64,000 bases of DNA from Loripinus fragilis (lineage: Eukaryota > Mollusca > Bivalvia > Lucinida > Lucinidae), in the NCBI GenBank assembly GCA_964019695.1, contig OZ026516.1, positions 77,579,018 through 77,643,017 of the forward strand, in the 5' to 3' direction. Of this stretch, positions 28,701-43,700 are shown piece by piece. The translations under genes were made by a program, and so were the position numbers. A model generated the notes under the pieces. It was not told the DNA's origin. It saw only the letters and a list, made by a program, of their open reading frames with translations, and ran no database searches. Each line of letters opens with the position of its first letter. Position 1 is the stretch's first letter.

Positions 28701-31700
28701 TCTCTTCAATTGAACAATGGATTCTAGCTAAACTTTTATGTATTGTATCATAGTGGCAAAATAAAGAGTTGATATGATATTGGTGACTTTGACCTTGTTT
28801 TCAAGGTCACCACATTATCATGGTCGCTATCCTAAAAATAAACCCTGTAAAATAACCTTTTCTGAGCTCTGTCTTCTGAACGAGTGAACTTTCTACAACA
28901 AACTTGCATTGATACATTGATTGCAGACAGAAATGGTTCATTAGATTTCGATGACCTTGACCTTATATTCAAGGTAGCCACAGCACTTTGTATATCCAAA
29001 GTTTGGGAGCGCAGTGGCTCAGTGGTAGAGTGCTCGACTCAAGACTGAAGGGCTGCCAGTTCAAGCCTCACTGGCGTCACTGCGTTCTGTCCTTGAGCAA
29101 GAACATTAATCCAAGCTTAGTACTGGTTCAACCCAGGAAGACCCATCCCTTTATAACTGAAAGATTGTTGATGGGACATAAAGAATCAAATCAAACAAAA
29201 TATTCAAAGTTTGACCAAAATTGCGTCTGTGCATGCTCTCCCTTGAAATAATTGATGGATTTCAGCCTGTATCATTGTGACACAATAAAGAACAGTAAGC
29301 ATGCTTGCCAACTCTATTTGCAGTTTGGGGGACATAGTTTTTCTCTGAAAACACTGCTTTAATTTTTATTTCAATAAATGAAAAGATCTTGTATCTGTTA
29401 TACTATATTTTGTTTTAGTATACTGTGTTTGCCTGTGATGGTGGAGATCCCCCAAAATGTGATTTCGGGAATCTAGTGATCACTGTAGATAGTAACTTGA
29501 ACCTTCCACAAATCACCCAGCCAAGTGGTCCAGGTTATAGTGGTACATTCTACATCCGTGAAGACCAAAATACTGAACAGATTATTACCACAGTCAGAGC
29601 CATTGACATAGATTCAAGCGTGAGTAGATTCTCCCTCCATCATGCTGCCATGGAGAAATTCTATGTATCAATCGGCTATTGGGTCACTGTCACGCCACAT
29701 CCCCTACTAGTTCCTATCTCTGTTAGCTTTACAAGTGGCTGGGGCAGTGCGTAACATGTGGCGATACAGTAATCGAATAGCTGTATAATACCGTAAAATG
29801 GAATATTTTCTAGGCGCCAAATTTTCACGTTTTTGACTCCAAAAACATGAGGATATTTATTCGCGGTTTCTAATTTCCGCGGTCTTTTGTATGTCTGAAG
29901 TATGTATTTAGCTGATCATACTAGGGGATTTCCGTATTTCATCTGTAAGATGAATCTTAGTTTCTCGTTGGTCTCAAGTTGTAACTAGTGCATAGAAAAG
30001 TGGTACATTTTGTGTGCTGACTTTAACTGGCAATGTCATTTTTCCTCTCCAATAAGCAATCACTTTTTAAGTACCATTAATTTAATAATAGAACTATATG
30101 CACACATATTGACAATCACTGGTCCAAAAAATCTAAATAAATGATCAGGTGTATTTAAGCCTAATTAATCTTATTATCTTTCCAGCTTGTCAAAGTCAAC
30201 TATTGTGTAACGGTTGAATGCTCATGAGCATGACCTTGATTGATCTATTCTTGTTCAAATATACATGTAAACTACGCTGGTCAGTCTTTCAAAAACTGTT
30301 TTAGGTGCTGTTATAGAAATACAAATGAATTCACAATTATTGTTCTGTATAAAGGTAGATAAACATATGGTGAAACTTGGAAAATATTTCACGGATTTCA
30401 TTTTTTGCGGTTCCCGACTTACCACAAAATACCGCAAAAATTGGATAACACAAAATTTTTCCATTTTACGGTATTAACCCTTAAAGCCCCAAGAAAAAAA
30501 TGCATCTGAAAATGTCGTCTGCTGAAGTCGTCTGCTGCAAATAATTGCCTAGCATTACTGACGAATTAAGAATAGAAACAAACATCTGGGTCCGCACTGT
30601 TTGCCATAGAGGCTTCTTAAACATTTCAGCAGACGAGAAAAGCAGAGGACTTTTGTTGCGATTGGCGCATTAAGGGTTAAGTTACAATTATTTGGTACTT
30701 ATCACATTTACTCATAAACTGTGCACCTGTGAAAGGCGGTTTTAATCTTAGCAAACAGTGCAGACCCTGCTGCATTTCATCTGGGTCTTCACTGTTTGCC
30801 AAGGTACCCATTTCCGTGTTTCTAGACGGTCACAAGCTAATCATAAACACAGAAATTAGGATGTACCATCATAATAATTGTTATTTTAGATGCTAAACAT
30901 ATTTTGGATATAGTCCACCCTCTTTACAACCACACTGTTTGTCGACAAATAATTTGATGTTAAACTGAATTTCTGTTATAATTAATTTAAATTTAAGCTT
31001 TATTGGTACATTTGTGCAAATACAATTGACATTGTAAAGACTTTTAGCTATTATAAAGAATGTCGCTATAAAGAGTTTTCACTGTATTTGATAATATTGT
31101 TAATATGTTAATGGCCATGTTTACAGTATCTAATGTGTATTTGAAGGATTGATGTTAGTCGTTTTATCAGATATTTTAATCTTTCGATATAAATACTATT
31201 TTCTCACGATCTACTAAACATTTTTTCAGCCTTTCAATCAGTTTGAGTTCTACCTGACAAGTGACAACACAGAAGATACTCTTAAACAGTTTATGGTCAA
31301 GCCAACCGGAGAAGTGACACTGAGAAAAACCGTTTATGGAGTAGCCATTGACAGCTTTACAGTATGTACTGATTGAGTGATGTCACGAGATAATTGTCTT
31401 TCCTGCACAGTTACAGAGACTAGCTTCAATTGTGAAAGTTAATGTGTAGCTAGTGTATTTATGACCCGTGACCTGAGATTTCCAACAATGTGGTATGTGC
31501 GACCAGCAAAGACTAAGATCAGCCTGCACATATGCGCAGTCTGATCAGGGCCTTTGCAAGTCACTTGAATATTATATGAGTGTTAAGCTACTGACTGAAC
31601 ATCACTCGGAGTTTCTAAGCTTAAAAGGAGGCTGCACAGACTCGTCTGCGTCGACACTTGTCAAAATGCCACATTGTTGGAAATCACATGTCGAGGCTCA

Positions 31701-34700
31701 ATTATTATCTAGGCAATGAATAACAATGTGCTGATCACATCGTACAGGTTCCCAGTCTGATCTACCTCTTAGTAATTACGTATACAACAAAAGCAGCTTA
31801 TCATAATATGAGGAAATAATTTTCTGATATTTTGTTTTATACAAACAAGAGAAACAAACTTATACACAAAATTTGAAATTTTCTACAACAAATAATTTTC
31901 TTGTGAAGAAATATATTAGAAATTGAAATATTTACTTTTGTTTGATGCACAAAATATGTAACTTTCACAACAAATACTTTTTCTCAAATGAATGTGTTGG
32001 AAACTGAAGACTTAAATTTTTGCACAAAAGTTGAAATAACGTAGGACAAGTAAATCTTTCTTGGCTGAATAATTTACAATGATTTTTGTTTGTGATTTAC
32101 AGGTATATGTTAGAGCAAGAGAATTAAATGGTAACGGAGAATCTCTACAAACCGCTCGACTAGAAATGATCATACAACGTAACCAAAGAGCTCCACAGTT
32201 TACCCTTGAGCCATTTGACAGAACAATCACCTACTTGCGACCTGTAAGCAATGATCCAGTTGTGGATATAAATGCTACAGACACAGATATCTTCCAGGTG
32301 ATCAAGTATACCCTAGTGGCGGATGATGAAGCTAAGCAATACTTTAGAGTGGACCCAGACACAGGGGTCATAACACAGATAGGAGATCTACGAAATACCC
32401 AGTCAACAGTTTTTAATGTAAGTAAATCTTCTTGATAGTTTGTAATAGGTGAGCCATCTATTAAATACCTGGGCCCTGTTTCAATAAATGCTTAACCCTT
32501 TACCTCATTACCTTTTAACACTTTTGCAAACAGAGCAGACCAATATCAGGCAGCTCTTGTAAGAGCTACCTGATCAGTGTCTACTCTGCTTGCTTATGGA
32601 ATTATGATATATCTGATACTAAGCTAGTGGACCTGACAAGTAATTTCTTTGTTTTATGTACCAAAATAAAAGTTTATTTAGATAATTATTCATACTGGAT
32701 GGAGCCAAGTATGAATATTCATGAAGGAAAGGGATAAGTTCCTAAATTTTCAAACAGTTCCATATATGACTGTCTACTGGAAGCAATGTCATAAAATGTA
32801 TGTTGGTTATTTTTCAACAGCTTACCAAATTGATTTATGTAGAAAAGATGGTGAAATTATTCCCTTATCAGCTGCCAAAAAAACAATGAAGTTAATAGCC
32901 AATTTGTGGGTAAGCACAATCCTGTAGACCATTTGAGCCAAAGCATGTGATTTCCAACAATGTGGTATGTGCAACCAGCAAAGTCTCAGATCAGCCTGCC
33001 CATATGCACAGTCTGATCAGAACCTTTGCTAGTCGCTGGATTATTCTATGAGTGTTAAACTACTGACTGAACATCATTTGGAGTTTCAAAGCTTAAAAGG
33101 AGGCTGTACATGCTTGTCTGAGTCTAGACTTGTCAAAATACCACATTGTTGGAAATCACATGTCGCGGCTCATTTAACTACAAAATGGGCATCACATCAG
33201 GTTCTACATAATATGGTATCATAAAAATCATATTCACTTGCTAAAATAGTTTTTAATTGATAGAAAACTGCCTTATACATGACAATGGGCTTCATTCAAG
33301 AAAAGCTGATTTTGTTGCATGGAACAAGAAAGGATCAGACAAGCCTGTGCATCTGTATAGTTGGATCAGCTCCTTTGTTATGCCTTCTCTAGACTGTATA
33401 ATACCTACACTTGTAACATCAGAACTTAACCTAGTCTCTGTAGCTGTGCAGGCTTGATAGAGCATTACCTGCTCACAAACTCTGGAGATAGAATTTCCCA
33501 AATTGAGGCCAAAATAATGTTAGATCATTCCCTTGTAATGAAAGCTATGAAGGTAGAATGTTTTATTTGACATAAACGAGTCAGTCATCACTGCATTTCC
33601 TTTGAATCATCAACAAAAAGGATTTACATGGATGCCCATATTTTTTTGGTTTTTGAAAGGAGCAATACAATTTGCAAATAGATGTCTTCTGGTGCAAATT
33701 GTCCTGAAAATGTTGTCTGCTTATTAATTCGTGATATATTCAAATGCACTCCAAAATACTTCTACCATGGAAACTCTGACCAGACTGTTCTTTAGAGAGC
33801 AGTCTGACCAGATTTCATCTTATTTGTTATATAGACTATCAAGGCTAGGCAGAAGACAATTGTCATGAATGGACTGAAAAGGTTTAGTTTTAACCCTTAA
33901 AACGCCCGCAAAAAGTTCATCTGAAAATTACGTCTGCTTTTGTCGTCTGCTGCAAATTTTTGCTAACATTATTTAGCAAAGTTATGTATAGAGACAAACA
34001 GTGTGTACCCAGATCAGACTGCTCCTATAGGAACAGTCTGATCTTGGTCTACACTGTTTGTTGGAAAGGCTTCTAAAACATTTCAGCAGACGACAAAAGC
34101 AGACAACTTTTGTTGTTATTTGCGTTTTAAGGGTTTGTTTGATATTTTAGTTATTGAGTATAGTTTTTGTTTGATATTGTAGTTCTGAAGTATAGTATCT
34201 GTATTTGTTTGATATTTTAGTTATTGAGTATAGTATTTGTTTGATATTGTAGTTATGAAGTATAGTATTTGTATTTGTTTGATATTTTAGTTATTGAGTA
34301 TAGTATTTGTATTTGTTTGATATTGTAGTTATGGATTGAAGCTTGTGATAATGGAGCTCCTGTACCTCTGTGTAATACAACTCTTGTACACATCTATGTG
34401 GATCGGAACCAGTTGCCACCTGTATTTGATCCCCAGTCGTATGTTGTAAGGATTAGTGAAGAGCGTGAAGTAAGAGGCACTCCGATTACAAAGGTGTCTG
34501 CTACAGATGATGATCTGCATGTAAGTTTTCCCTTATAAGTTTCAGGCCTTTAGTTAAGAGTGCTTAACAGAAAAATAGTTTAGTTATTTCTCAGCCAAAA
34601 CATATGTTGTGGGTACTCAAAAGAACCGTCTCCATGAGACGGTTCTTTTGATCACCCAAAACATATGCTTAAAACTATGGGTAAGAAAAAATTTACAATT

Positions 34701-37700
34701 TTACGCTGATTTTTGTTGCTTATCTAAACCTATGAGTTTGCACAGAGTTGATACACGTGTTTTGACATAGGGCAAAGTCAAAGAGGAATAATGTTCTTAT
34801 TTGGAGTTTTCAGTAATTTGAGTTAAAAGAAGTTGTATGGTAAAGAAGTTGTATTGTAAAGAACATGTTGCAGGAAAGGTGGTTTATTTTCCTTATTTGT
34901 GTAATAAATGTATACTGAAAGGATATAGAAATACAGGGTAACAAAAAATGTTACAATTAAGTGCTTAGCCTAAAGATTTTGAAACCGGGGCGTAGCGCAG
35001 TTGGTAATGTGTCTGGCAACAGATGTGAATCTGCCTGCAGATCCAGGGGTCGTGAGTTTGATCTTGGCCCATTCCCATACTTTTGTGGAGATTGATCGTG
35101 AAATCATTCCTCCCTTCCGCTGAATCATTCATGAAGGGTTGTTGTCAGTTACAATTGAAAGTATGTGCACAAATTACTGGTTAACTGCTTGTTCAAGCTT
35201 GCCCAGGGTAAAGTGGGTTAGATGACCTGACCATAGCTATTGACTTGGGACGTTAAGCAAGAAAACAAACAAACACAAATAAAGATTTTGAAAATTGGCC
35301 ATATGACTATCTTATTCACTGTGCATGCCGCATATTGAGAGTGATAAAACATCTTATTTGGGAATACTGGTGCTTATATAAAGGGTGTTAAGAGAAATCA
35401 TTTTTTTTTGAAACACCATTATAGTGTCAAACAGCTTGGATTCAGATCAGGCTCGATATTTTGTCTGGTCTGACCCGAATCCAAGCTGTTTTCAAAGGTT
35501 TAGGTTATCATCAGACAACACCAGTAGGTAAAGATGTAAATACCATTGTATTCATGAATGCCAATACCGAATTTTGACAGATTAGAGATATTTCTAAATG
35601 ACTTGAGATTTTGGGAGTTTTTTAGAAGCTACATCACACAGGTTTAATAAGTAGGTTGAATTTACTCTTTCTATACTTTTTCATTTGGCATATTTTGTGT
35701 CATCTGTATTTTTTCAAATTTAACTTTAGAAAAATTTTCAAAGCAATACAATCAGTGTGTTAAAAAGTTTGGAACCAGATCAGTCTGGACATGTTGTCAG
35801 GCCTGATCTGAGTCTAAATCTTTTTCAAAGGTTATCAGCAGACTACAAAGGGAAAGAGTTTAGAATATTTAGGAGGCGCATCAAAATTATACATGTTATA
35901 AAATTGTTTGGTCTTGCAGGGACCTTGGAATGAAGTGAAATACAGATTGCTTACAACAACTCAATATTTTGACATTGATGAAGATACCGGAGAAATACGG
36001 GTTGCCAAAGACCTGCGGGAGGACACAGTGCAATTCTATACGGTATAGTTTAAAAAATAGAATTATTTTGTTTCTGTTTACTCAACTGACCTATGAATTG
36101 TCCAAACCAAACAATTATGGGCTGTGGTGCAAGGAAACTAGTCAGGAGGGCTTAGGCTTGAACCAGCCTGCCGAGCAGCAGAATATTGCTAGAATATTGA
36201 CATTTTTAATGTATTCCCGGAATGCCAGTAACAAAGGCATTAATCAGACTGCTTGAATGTGCAGGTTGGCCTGTCTCTAGCGTGTTTGCATACAAGAAAA
36301 CCAGGGTTTCTCTTGATGAGGCCCATATATATTGATTTGGAAAAAAGAGAGTTCATATTTCCTTCACCAAAATGAAAATCACATGGTAACCATAGTGTTT
36401 TCAATTTCTTTTCTAAATATTCTTCTTGATTGAGTAGATGTTTGTTTAAGAAATAGATTCATGGTTGCAGTGATTTGTTGCTTAATATATCGCTTGCTTG
36501 AGGTCAGTCGTTAAAGTGAGTAAATCACGAGCTTGAAGCACGAGTGATTTATCCACTTAGGACTAACCAACAGACAATGATATTAAGCAACAAATCACTG
36601 CCAGTGCTAATTTATTTCGGTTCTAACACACTAAAAGATCAAAAATATGAATGATTCCTTCAGAGTCTTTAACGAATCCGCCATCTTGAACAGAGTGTTA
36701 GAATTTCCCACAACTCTTGTTTGGACTGAATTGCATATTTTTATGTAGGTTTTGAATGACCTTTAGCTGTAGAAATGACATTACACCGTATATTGGCAAG
36801 GTACAAGGCTGTGTGTGATAGATGAGGTCATGATAATCAAACGGGCGGCCAAATGACGTCACACCAGTCCTTGCTCAGTCCGTGCAGTGATTTATCAACC
36901 AATAAATCACTCAATTTACTCATTGGCTATATAGATGATCAGTGTTAGAATTGAAGCTTTTGTCCTTGACTTGTTCTTTGTTATACTCAGTGAAGGGAGT
37001 AAATGATGTGCATTTTAACCCTTTGTTGGACGTTCCCATACATATTGATATAATAGGTACATGTATGGAATTGGCTATTGTGTACTTAGGGGTAATGAGT
37101 AGAATTTTCTACATTGTGATGTATTTTAATCTTACCAAACAGTGCAGACCCTGATGAAATGCAGCCATCTGGGTCTTCACTGTATGCCAAAGTACCCGTT
37201 TAGTGGTTTTCAGTATACAAAGGGTTAATTATGAACAATACAAATATACTCATGTCCAATGAAAACGCACCACATACAAATATGAGTTTATCTTTTTAAC
37301 CACATAACATTTTATTTTTTGAATTGCGTCTTCTTGTACTGTAGCAATTGGCTAAGGTACTGATCGGTCTTAAAAACAGAAAGTCACACAGCCAGCCATT
37401 GAATGTGTCATCATTTTCGAAAGCATTATTCTCCCATTTTTCTGTGCATAAATTGCAAAGAATCTCTAAATTGATAACGGAAAAGTCATCTTGCCTTGAA
37501 AGTGGCTATAACTTCATGATGTGACGTCACTTGCGTCATTTTGACTAGCACATAAAATCGAGAGATTCAAGGAATCCCTCTTTCACTGATGCAAAATTAC
37601 GACAAGGTCGTAGCAAGCAAGAAGATTTCTTGCAGGTGTTGTGGGTTGTTTACACCAACAGAGCGTATGTATCAACGTTTTTGATAAACATCAATCTCTA

Positions 37701-40700
37701 AAAGCTTGTATACACAAAACTAAGAGTCTCTGTGTTGAACTTAATGTTAGATAATACTCGCACCAATAGATGAACACAAATTTTAGAAGATGTAAAATGC
37801 CAGTGTTGCGAACTATGGCTGGCAACATGTTCAAAGATGACGTCAATGATGCAACATCATTTTTTAGAGGATTTCGATGATGTTTTGCATGTTTGTGGGT
37901 TTGTACGATAGTAATCAGCATTGTGTAGGCCATTAGAACAGTAGAAACCGCAATTATACATTTTACGTTGAGTTTTGTTGGACAACGCCGTATTTAAACT
38001 TACATAGTGATGTTGTTCGCATTATTGTAGTGTTAGGTGTCAAAGTTGTGGCGAAATGACAGTGGATATACTGGCAAACAAAAAAACGTTTAAAGGAGCT
38101 GTTTGTGTTTTTTTGTATATGCCCAAAATGGGATTAATGCAATTTGGAGGCTAATGTTACGTCATATGTTAACGTAGACACTGGAATTGAAATTTTTGTG
38201 GGAAAACATTGCATTCGTCCTAAATGATAGATATAAATAATTCAATTTTGCACAGCTTTTCATAGGCCACAACTATGCGCATCTGAAGAGTGGTGCATTG
38301 GACATGAGTATATCAAAACTGCCTTTCTGTTTCTGAGCAGATGATAAAAAAAATCTTTTGGTTATCAGCAGATGACACTAGTGGGTTAAGAATTGAAGAG
38401 AAGACCACTTAAAGTAAACAATAGGCAGTCTCATACTTATTGTATCAATATGTATATGAAAATTCATCATAATACAAAGGGTTATTAACTTTGTTCATAT
38501 GCTATACTGATTTCCAAGCAATCCCCTCAATGTTGCGGTCGATTATGTTAGGCTCACAAGATGTATGGAAAGCAGTACAGATCCTGATCAGCTAGTTGCT
38601 GAAGAAGCCAGCTGCTCTGTTGTTCTCACTGCTTTAGATAGAGTATTTATCTTGTTTTTTATGCTGTTTTCAAGAGTTGTATTCAGTTTCAGCACAGTAA
38701 GGGTAAAGCTGTTTTATGGAACAAGTTAAAATTTCTTTGGTTAAGTGTGATTTGGCCATTTACTTATCCCTAGGTAAATCTCAATTTATTTTCACAGCCA
38801 TGAGGTTACATTATTGTTTTTCTTTACCCAGCTTACTGTTGAAGCCTATGATGGAGGAGACCCAAGCCTGAGATCTAGCGTAGCTGCAAGAGTCCTTGTA
38901 GAAGTGTACAGAAACAGCCGCATGCCGTTTTTCACTGATACCCTTTACAATTACCGCATCACTGTACGAGAAGATGAGGCCCGGGGCAACAGTGTTTACA
39001 AATTCACCTATAGTGACTCAGATGTAGATGTAAGTTAGATTGCTGAAACAATTAAAAAAAAAAAAAAAAAAACACTCGTTATAATTCTCAAATAATATTG
39101 TGTTGTCTTGACAAACATTGCAGACCCTGATGACCCAGGTTATATAGTAGGTTATTGTATGGATTCTGATCACATTGTCCAGCTTGTGCATAAGCAGTCT
39201 TGCCAGAGTATTTGCTTCTGCATGAATAAAATCTACAAATGAAGTGTTCAGACGAGAAAACAAAGTTTTAAGCCCCACTAGATAGCTGTGCATGTATATA
39301 TAAACAGGCTTTACGCTCATGTGGTAATTAGCATTGTATCAAGATAAGAATATGAACTGATTTAAACCTTACAGGGCCAATCGCACAAATAAATGGCGTC
39401 TGCTTTTCTCATCTGCTGAAATGTTTAAGAAACCTCTATGACCAACAGTGTGGACCCAGATCAGACTGCTCCTATAGGAGCAGTCTGATCGGGTCCACCC
39501 TGTTTACTTCTATACTTAAATTTGTCAGTAATGATAGGCAATTGTTTGCAGCAGACGACTTCAGCAGAAGTTATTTTTCAGATGCATTTTTTCTTGGGGC
39601 TTTAAAGGTTAAACTTTGTCCTACCAAAAGTATTTGTCCTGTCAATGTCCTCTGTTTATTACTTCTGCTACATATATTCAAATGCACTCTAGAATACTTT
39701 TACTAATCACTATGAAAGTAAGAAAATGGGCAAAGATCAGGAATCGATACAATCAAGCACCAACCTGACCCAGGATACTAATGGGAAAGTGACAACCTCA
39801 CAATTAGACATCACAAACGAGATCCAAGAGGTCAGCCCTTTCCCAGCAGGTGACCACAAGGCTTCAACAAACTGACGTGCATAAAAGCATAACAAAACAA
39901 GACAGAAATAACATAAATGATCCACAAAAGAAGCACCGCCTTGGAACGGTCAGTAAAAATAGTTTACACAAGGGCTTAAACTGGTTTAACGGTGCACCAA
40001 CCTCACCCTTAGTTCAGATGTGGATCAAGACACATAGATGTTTGGTTTGCATGAAAGACCCCTAACTTACCAATGCATCATCTCCTAGAACATATAAATC
40101 AAGATATAAAAAGGAGATAAAGCAATGATAAGGACTCAACAGTAAACAAAACTGAATACCGGAGCAAAAGAAATCCAACAGGTAAACCCCAGTGGGCCTG
40201 ACAACAGCCAAAGCATCAGGCCCCTACTATCTCATCAATAGATAAGTATTTAAGTTAGAACCATCATAGAGTCTGAAGTCCGACCCACGGGGGTGCAATT
40301 AAAGAGGAAAGCAAAGTTGCCAACTGTGATTGGGTTGACCACCAAGCATGCAGTCTGTTGCAATACATTAATGTTATAGCCAATCTTTTTATAATGGGAA
40401 ATTATTTTAATGAACTGTGCTGAAAAATTATTAGAGCCAACAATCTTCTTCAATTTATACACAAGTCATCATAGAATTCAGGTTCCAAAAGTCCTTGGCG
40501 CAAGTCCAATTTGGAATTAAGATATCAAATCATAGTATCGTCGATAAAATTTAGAAAAGATTTTACGAAGTTTATGATACCGATAGCCTTGTTTTAGAAG
40601 TTTCTGAGTTAACAATTTATTGCGAGTGTTGAGCCTTAATCAGACTGCTCCTAAGGGAAACAGTCTGATATGGGTCCATCTTATTTGCAATAAAGTTTGT

Positions 40701-43700
40701 CAAAGGTCTGCAAATGAGTGAGCAGACAACAGTTGTCGTGAATGACAGAAAAAGGGTTTAAATAGATCAAAGTCAAGACACATAAACAACTATAAATGGC
40801 AAAAACATGTATTTGAATCCTAAGTTGGCCAATTATACATTAAGTTTAATACAGTTAACTCAGGATGGTCCCTTGTATATAAGGAGGGGTCACATGTTAT
40901 CCTTTAGCAAACAGTTTACACCATGATGAAATGCTGCTTTCTGTGACATTTCATCTGGGTCTACACTGCAAAAATACCCATTATGGGTTTTCAGTTTTCA
41001 GAGTGTTAATATGGTAGATGGTATGACTTGTATTCTGCTATAAATGATCACATTAATATTCAAAGATTTGAATAGTGACAGTACATAAAATCAGTTGAGT
41101 GGAGAAAGTCAAGTATGCACCAGCACACAAGATTTTTGTACTTATTGCAGATGCATAAAAATCCACCTTGAAATGTCCATGCTTACAAATCAAGTGGGGC
41201 TAGAGGTTTAAGGTTAGCTCTTACTCTTCTTCTAGAAGGATACTTTGTGTAGGCTAGAAGCAAAGGGTGTGGCCAGACTGCCTATATAATCCACCTTGAA
41301 ATATCCATGCTTACAAATCAAGTGGGGCTAGAGGTTTAAGGTTAGCTCTTAGTCATTACTGAGCAACGAAGGCTCAGGGGAGGCTTAGCAAATGCACAGA
41401 CTTGCCAAAGCTTTTTCCTTTTGCATACAAAGTATGGGTGTAGATGAAAGCTTGGTATTAAACTCAGACCTCTTGCTCTGCTTGATATTTTAGCATGGGA
41501 GTTTAAAAGGAGGCATATGCAGTAAAAATCAAACCTATATATCTGATGATTTGTGGTGACGATAAACTTGTTTTGTAGGATCCTTTCGGCCCGAATAATC
41601 TAACACTGTCACTGTTAGGAGATGGCAATGTGGCTAGTTACTTCACCTTAGACACAAGAGATGGTACTGTCGGGGTGGGACAAGATCTCAGCTTTCAAAG
41701 CAATCCTTTCTATGAGGCAAGTACTATTTATATGCTTAGGTTAGATAAAGATTTAACATATTGTCACTGTTTTACACTGGATAACATCATGTCATTAGAA
41801 CTGATATGACCACAAGTTAACTACAGCTCTTAGGCTGCTAATAAAATATTGAGCCAGTGCATGAGATTTCCAACAATGTGGTATGTGCAACCAGCAAAGC
41901 CTCAGATCATACTGCGCATACCCACAGTCTGATCAGAGCCTTTGCCAGACACTTGAGTATTCTATGAGTGTTAAGCTACTGACTGAACACCATTTGGAGT
42001 TTCTAAGCTTAAAAGGAGGCTGCACAGGCTCGTCAGAGTCTACACATGTCAAAATACCACATTGTTGGAAATCTCATGCACTGGCTTATTAATATTGGCT
42101 GATGTATCATCTGCTGGCCCATTTATTAAAACTACTCTGTATCAAACAGTGTGGATCCAGATCAGAGATCTTTTTATTTGGCAGTGGCTCAATTGGTAGA
42201 GCTTTAGAATTGGGATCAAAGGGTTGCTAGTTCAAGACTCACCACAGTCACGGACTCACTGTGTTGTGTCCATGAGCAAGACTTTTTTCCGCTGCTTATT
42301 AACGGTTCAAGGCAGGAAACTATCCTGACATGACTGAAATATTGTTGACTGGATTGTTAAGAATCGAAACAAACAAAACAATAAGGCCAGTGTTAGGCTT
42401 TTGATTAACATAGTTGTTATGAGATTAAATGAAAAGTTGGAAAAATGATCCCAGTAAAGTTCCTTTTCTTAACAAATCACACTTTACCATGAGAAAAATG
42501 GACATTTAAGGCAGTTCACAGTTGTAACACATCAATGAATATGAAAGGTAGATTAACCCTTTCCTTCATGAATATTCATGCTAAGCTCCAGCCGCCATGA
42601 ATAATTATATAAATAAACTTTCACATTTGTACATAGAACAAAGATATAACTTGTCAGATCCACTAGTGTAGAATCAGATATGTTATATTTCCATGAGCAA
42701 ACAGTGTAAATCCTCATCAGGCAATTCTAACATGAGCTGCCTGATGTTGATCTGCTCTGTTTGCAAAAGCATTAAAAGGTGTCTCTATGAGGTGAAGGGT
42801 TATCTAGTCAAAGAAAAGGTATAAAAGGCATTAGCATGAAGATACATGAAAATTAATGTGTACAAGCTATTTAATTAACATAATCTTACATTCACGATTA
42901 TTTCTCTGGGCTCACATTGTTTGATCAGGCTTAGCATAGCCAAACATTTTAAAAGTTGTAATACAACAAAATCAGATAATTCACTTCAATAATCTATCAG
43001 AGGGAAAAAGGGAACATAGTGCTTTTAAATTGGATGTGGGCTCTTATTTGGCCCCTAATTTGAGCAATGAAGCAGAACCCCTTATACATACATTTTACTT
43101 TCAGATGCGTGTAAGAGTGGCAGATGGTGGTACTCCTCCAAATACTGCCACAGCTGTTCTAACAATCAATATTGATTACAATCTGAATTCCCCAGTGTTC
43201 CATTCGTCGAGTGTCTGCTCGGGGACCATCTCTGAGAACCAAGATCCAGCTGAGGTATTTGGCAGTGTGCTGGCTGAAGATGCAGACACTAAGGTTTGTT
43301 AATATCATGATTAGCATATTTAATGACAGGGCTTGAGGACGTATGGGTAGGGGGCTTGTCTATTACAGTAGTATAGGTGATTATAAAAAGATATGGGCCT
43401 TAGAGAGCAGCCCCTAGATGAAATTTTAGGGACTTTGGAAGAACTGAACATGAGAAACAGTAAGCATTTGAGTATCTTTCAATAAACAGACCCTTGTAGA
43501 GCTTAATGTAGAATGTGGATATTTTTGTGGGGTTTAGAATAGAAAAAGGGGTAATGAAACATTGTCATTCAGTATTTAAACATTGTCATTATTGATTGAA
43601 ACCAGGTCTCGAGGTTATAAAACTTGAGTACAGTCTCAAACTCAAAATAAAGTGCAATGATTGGCTGCTTGCAGACACGTGTCTGCATGCAGCCAATCAT

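Larger units (their letters stand above)
41717..43104 (+). other. GC-AG intron
   Basis: This intron starts GCAAGT and ends TTTCAG. All other 20 introns with both ends visible start with GT. The GCAAGT context after GAG is the strong U1-matching context typical of functional GC donors. It contains a GAGCC-type MITE (41851-42086), a diverged SINE (42175-42385) and a TTAA-type element (42553-42803). Confidence 0.85.
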
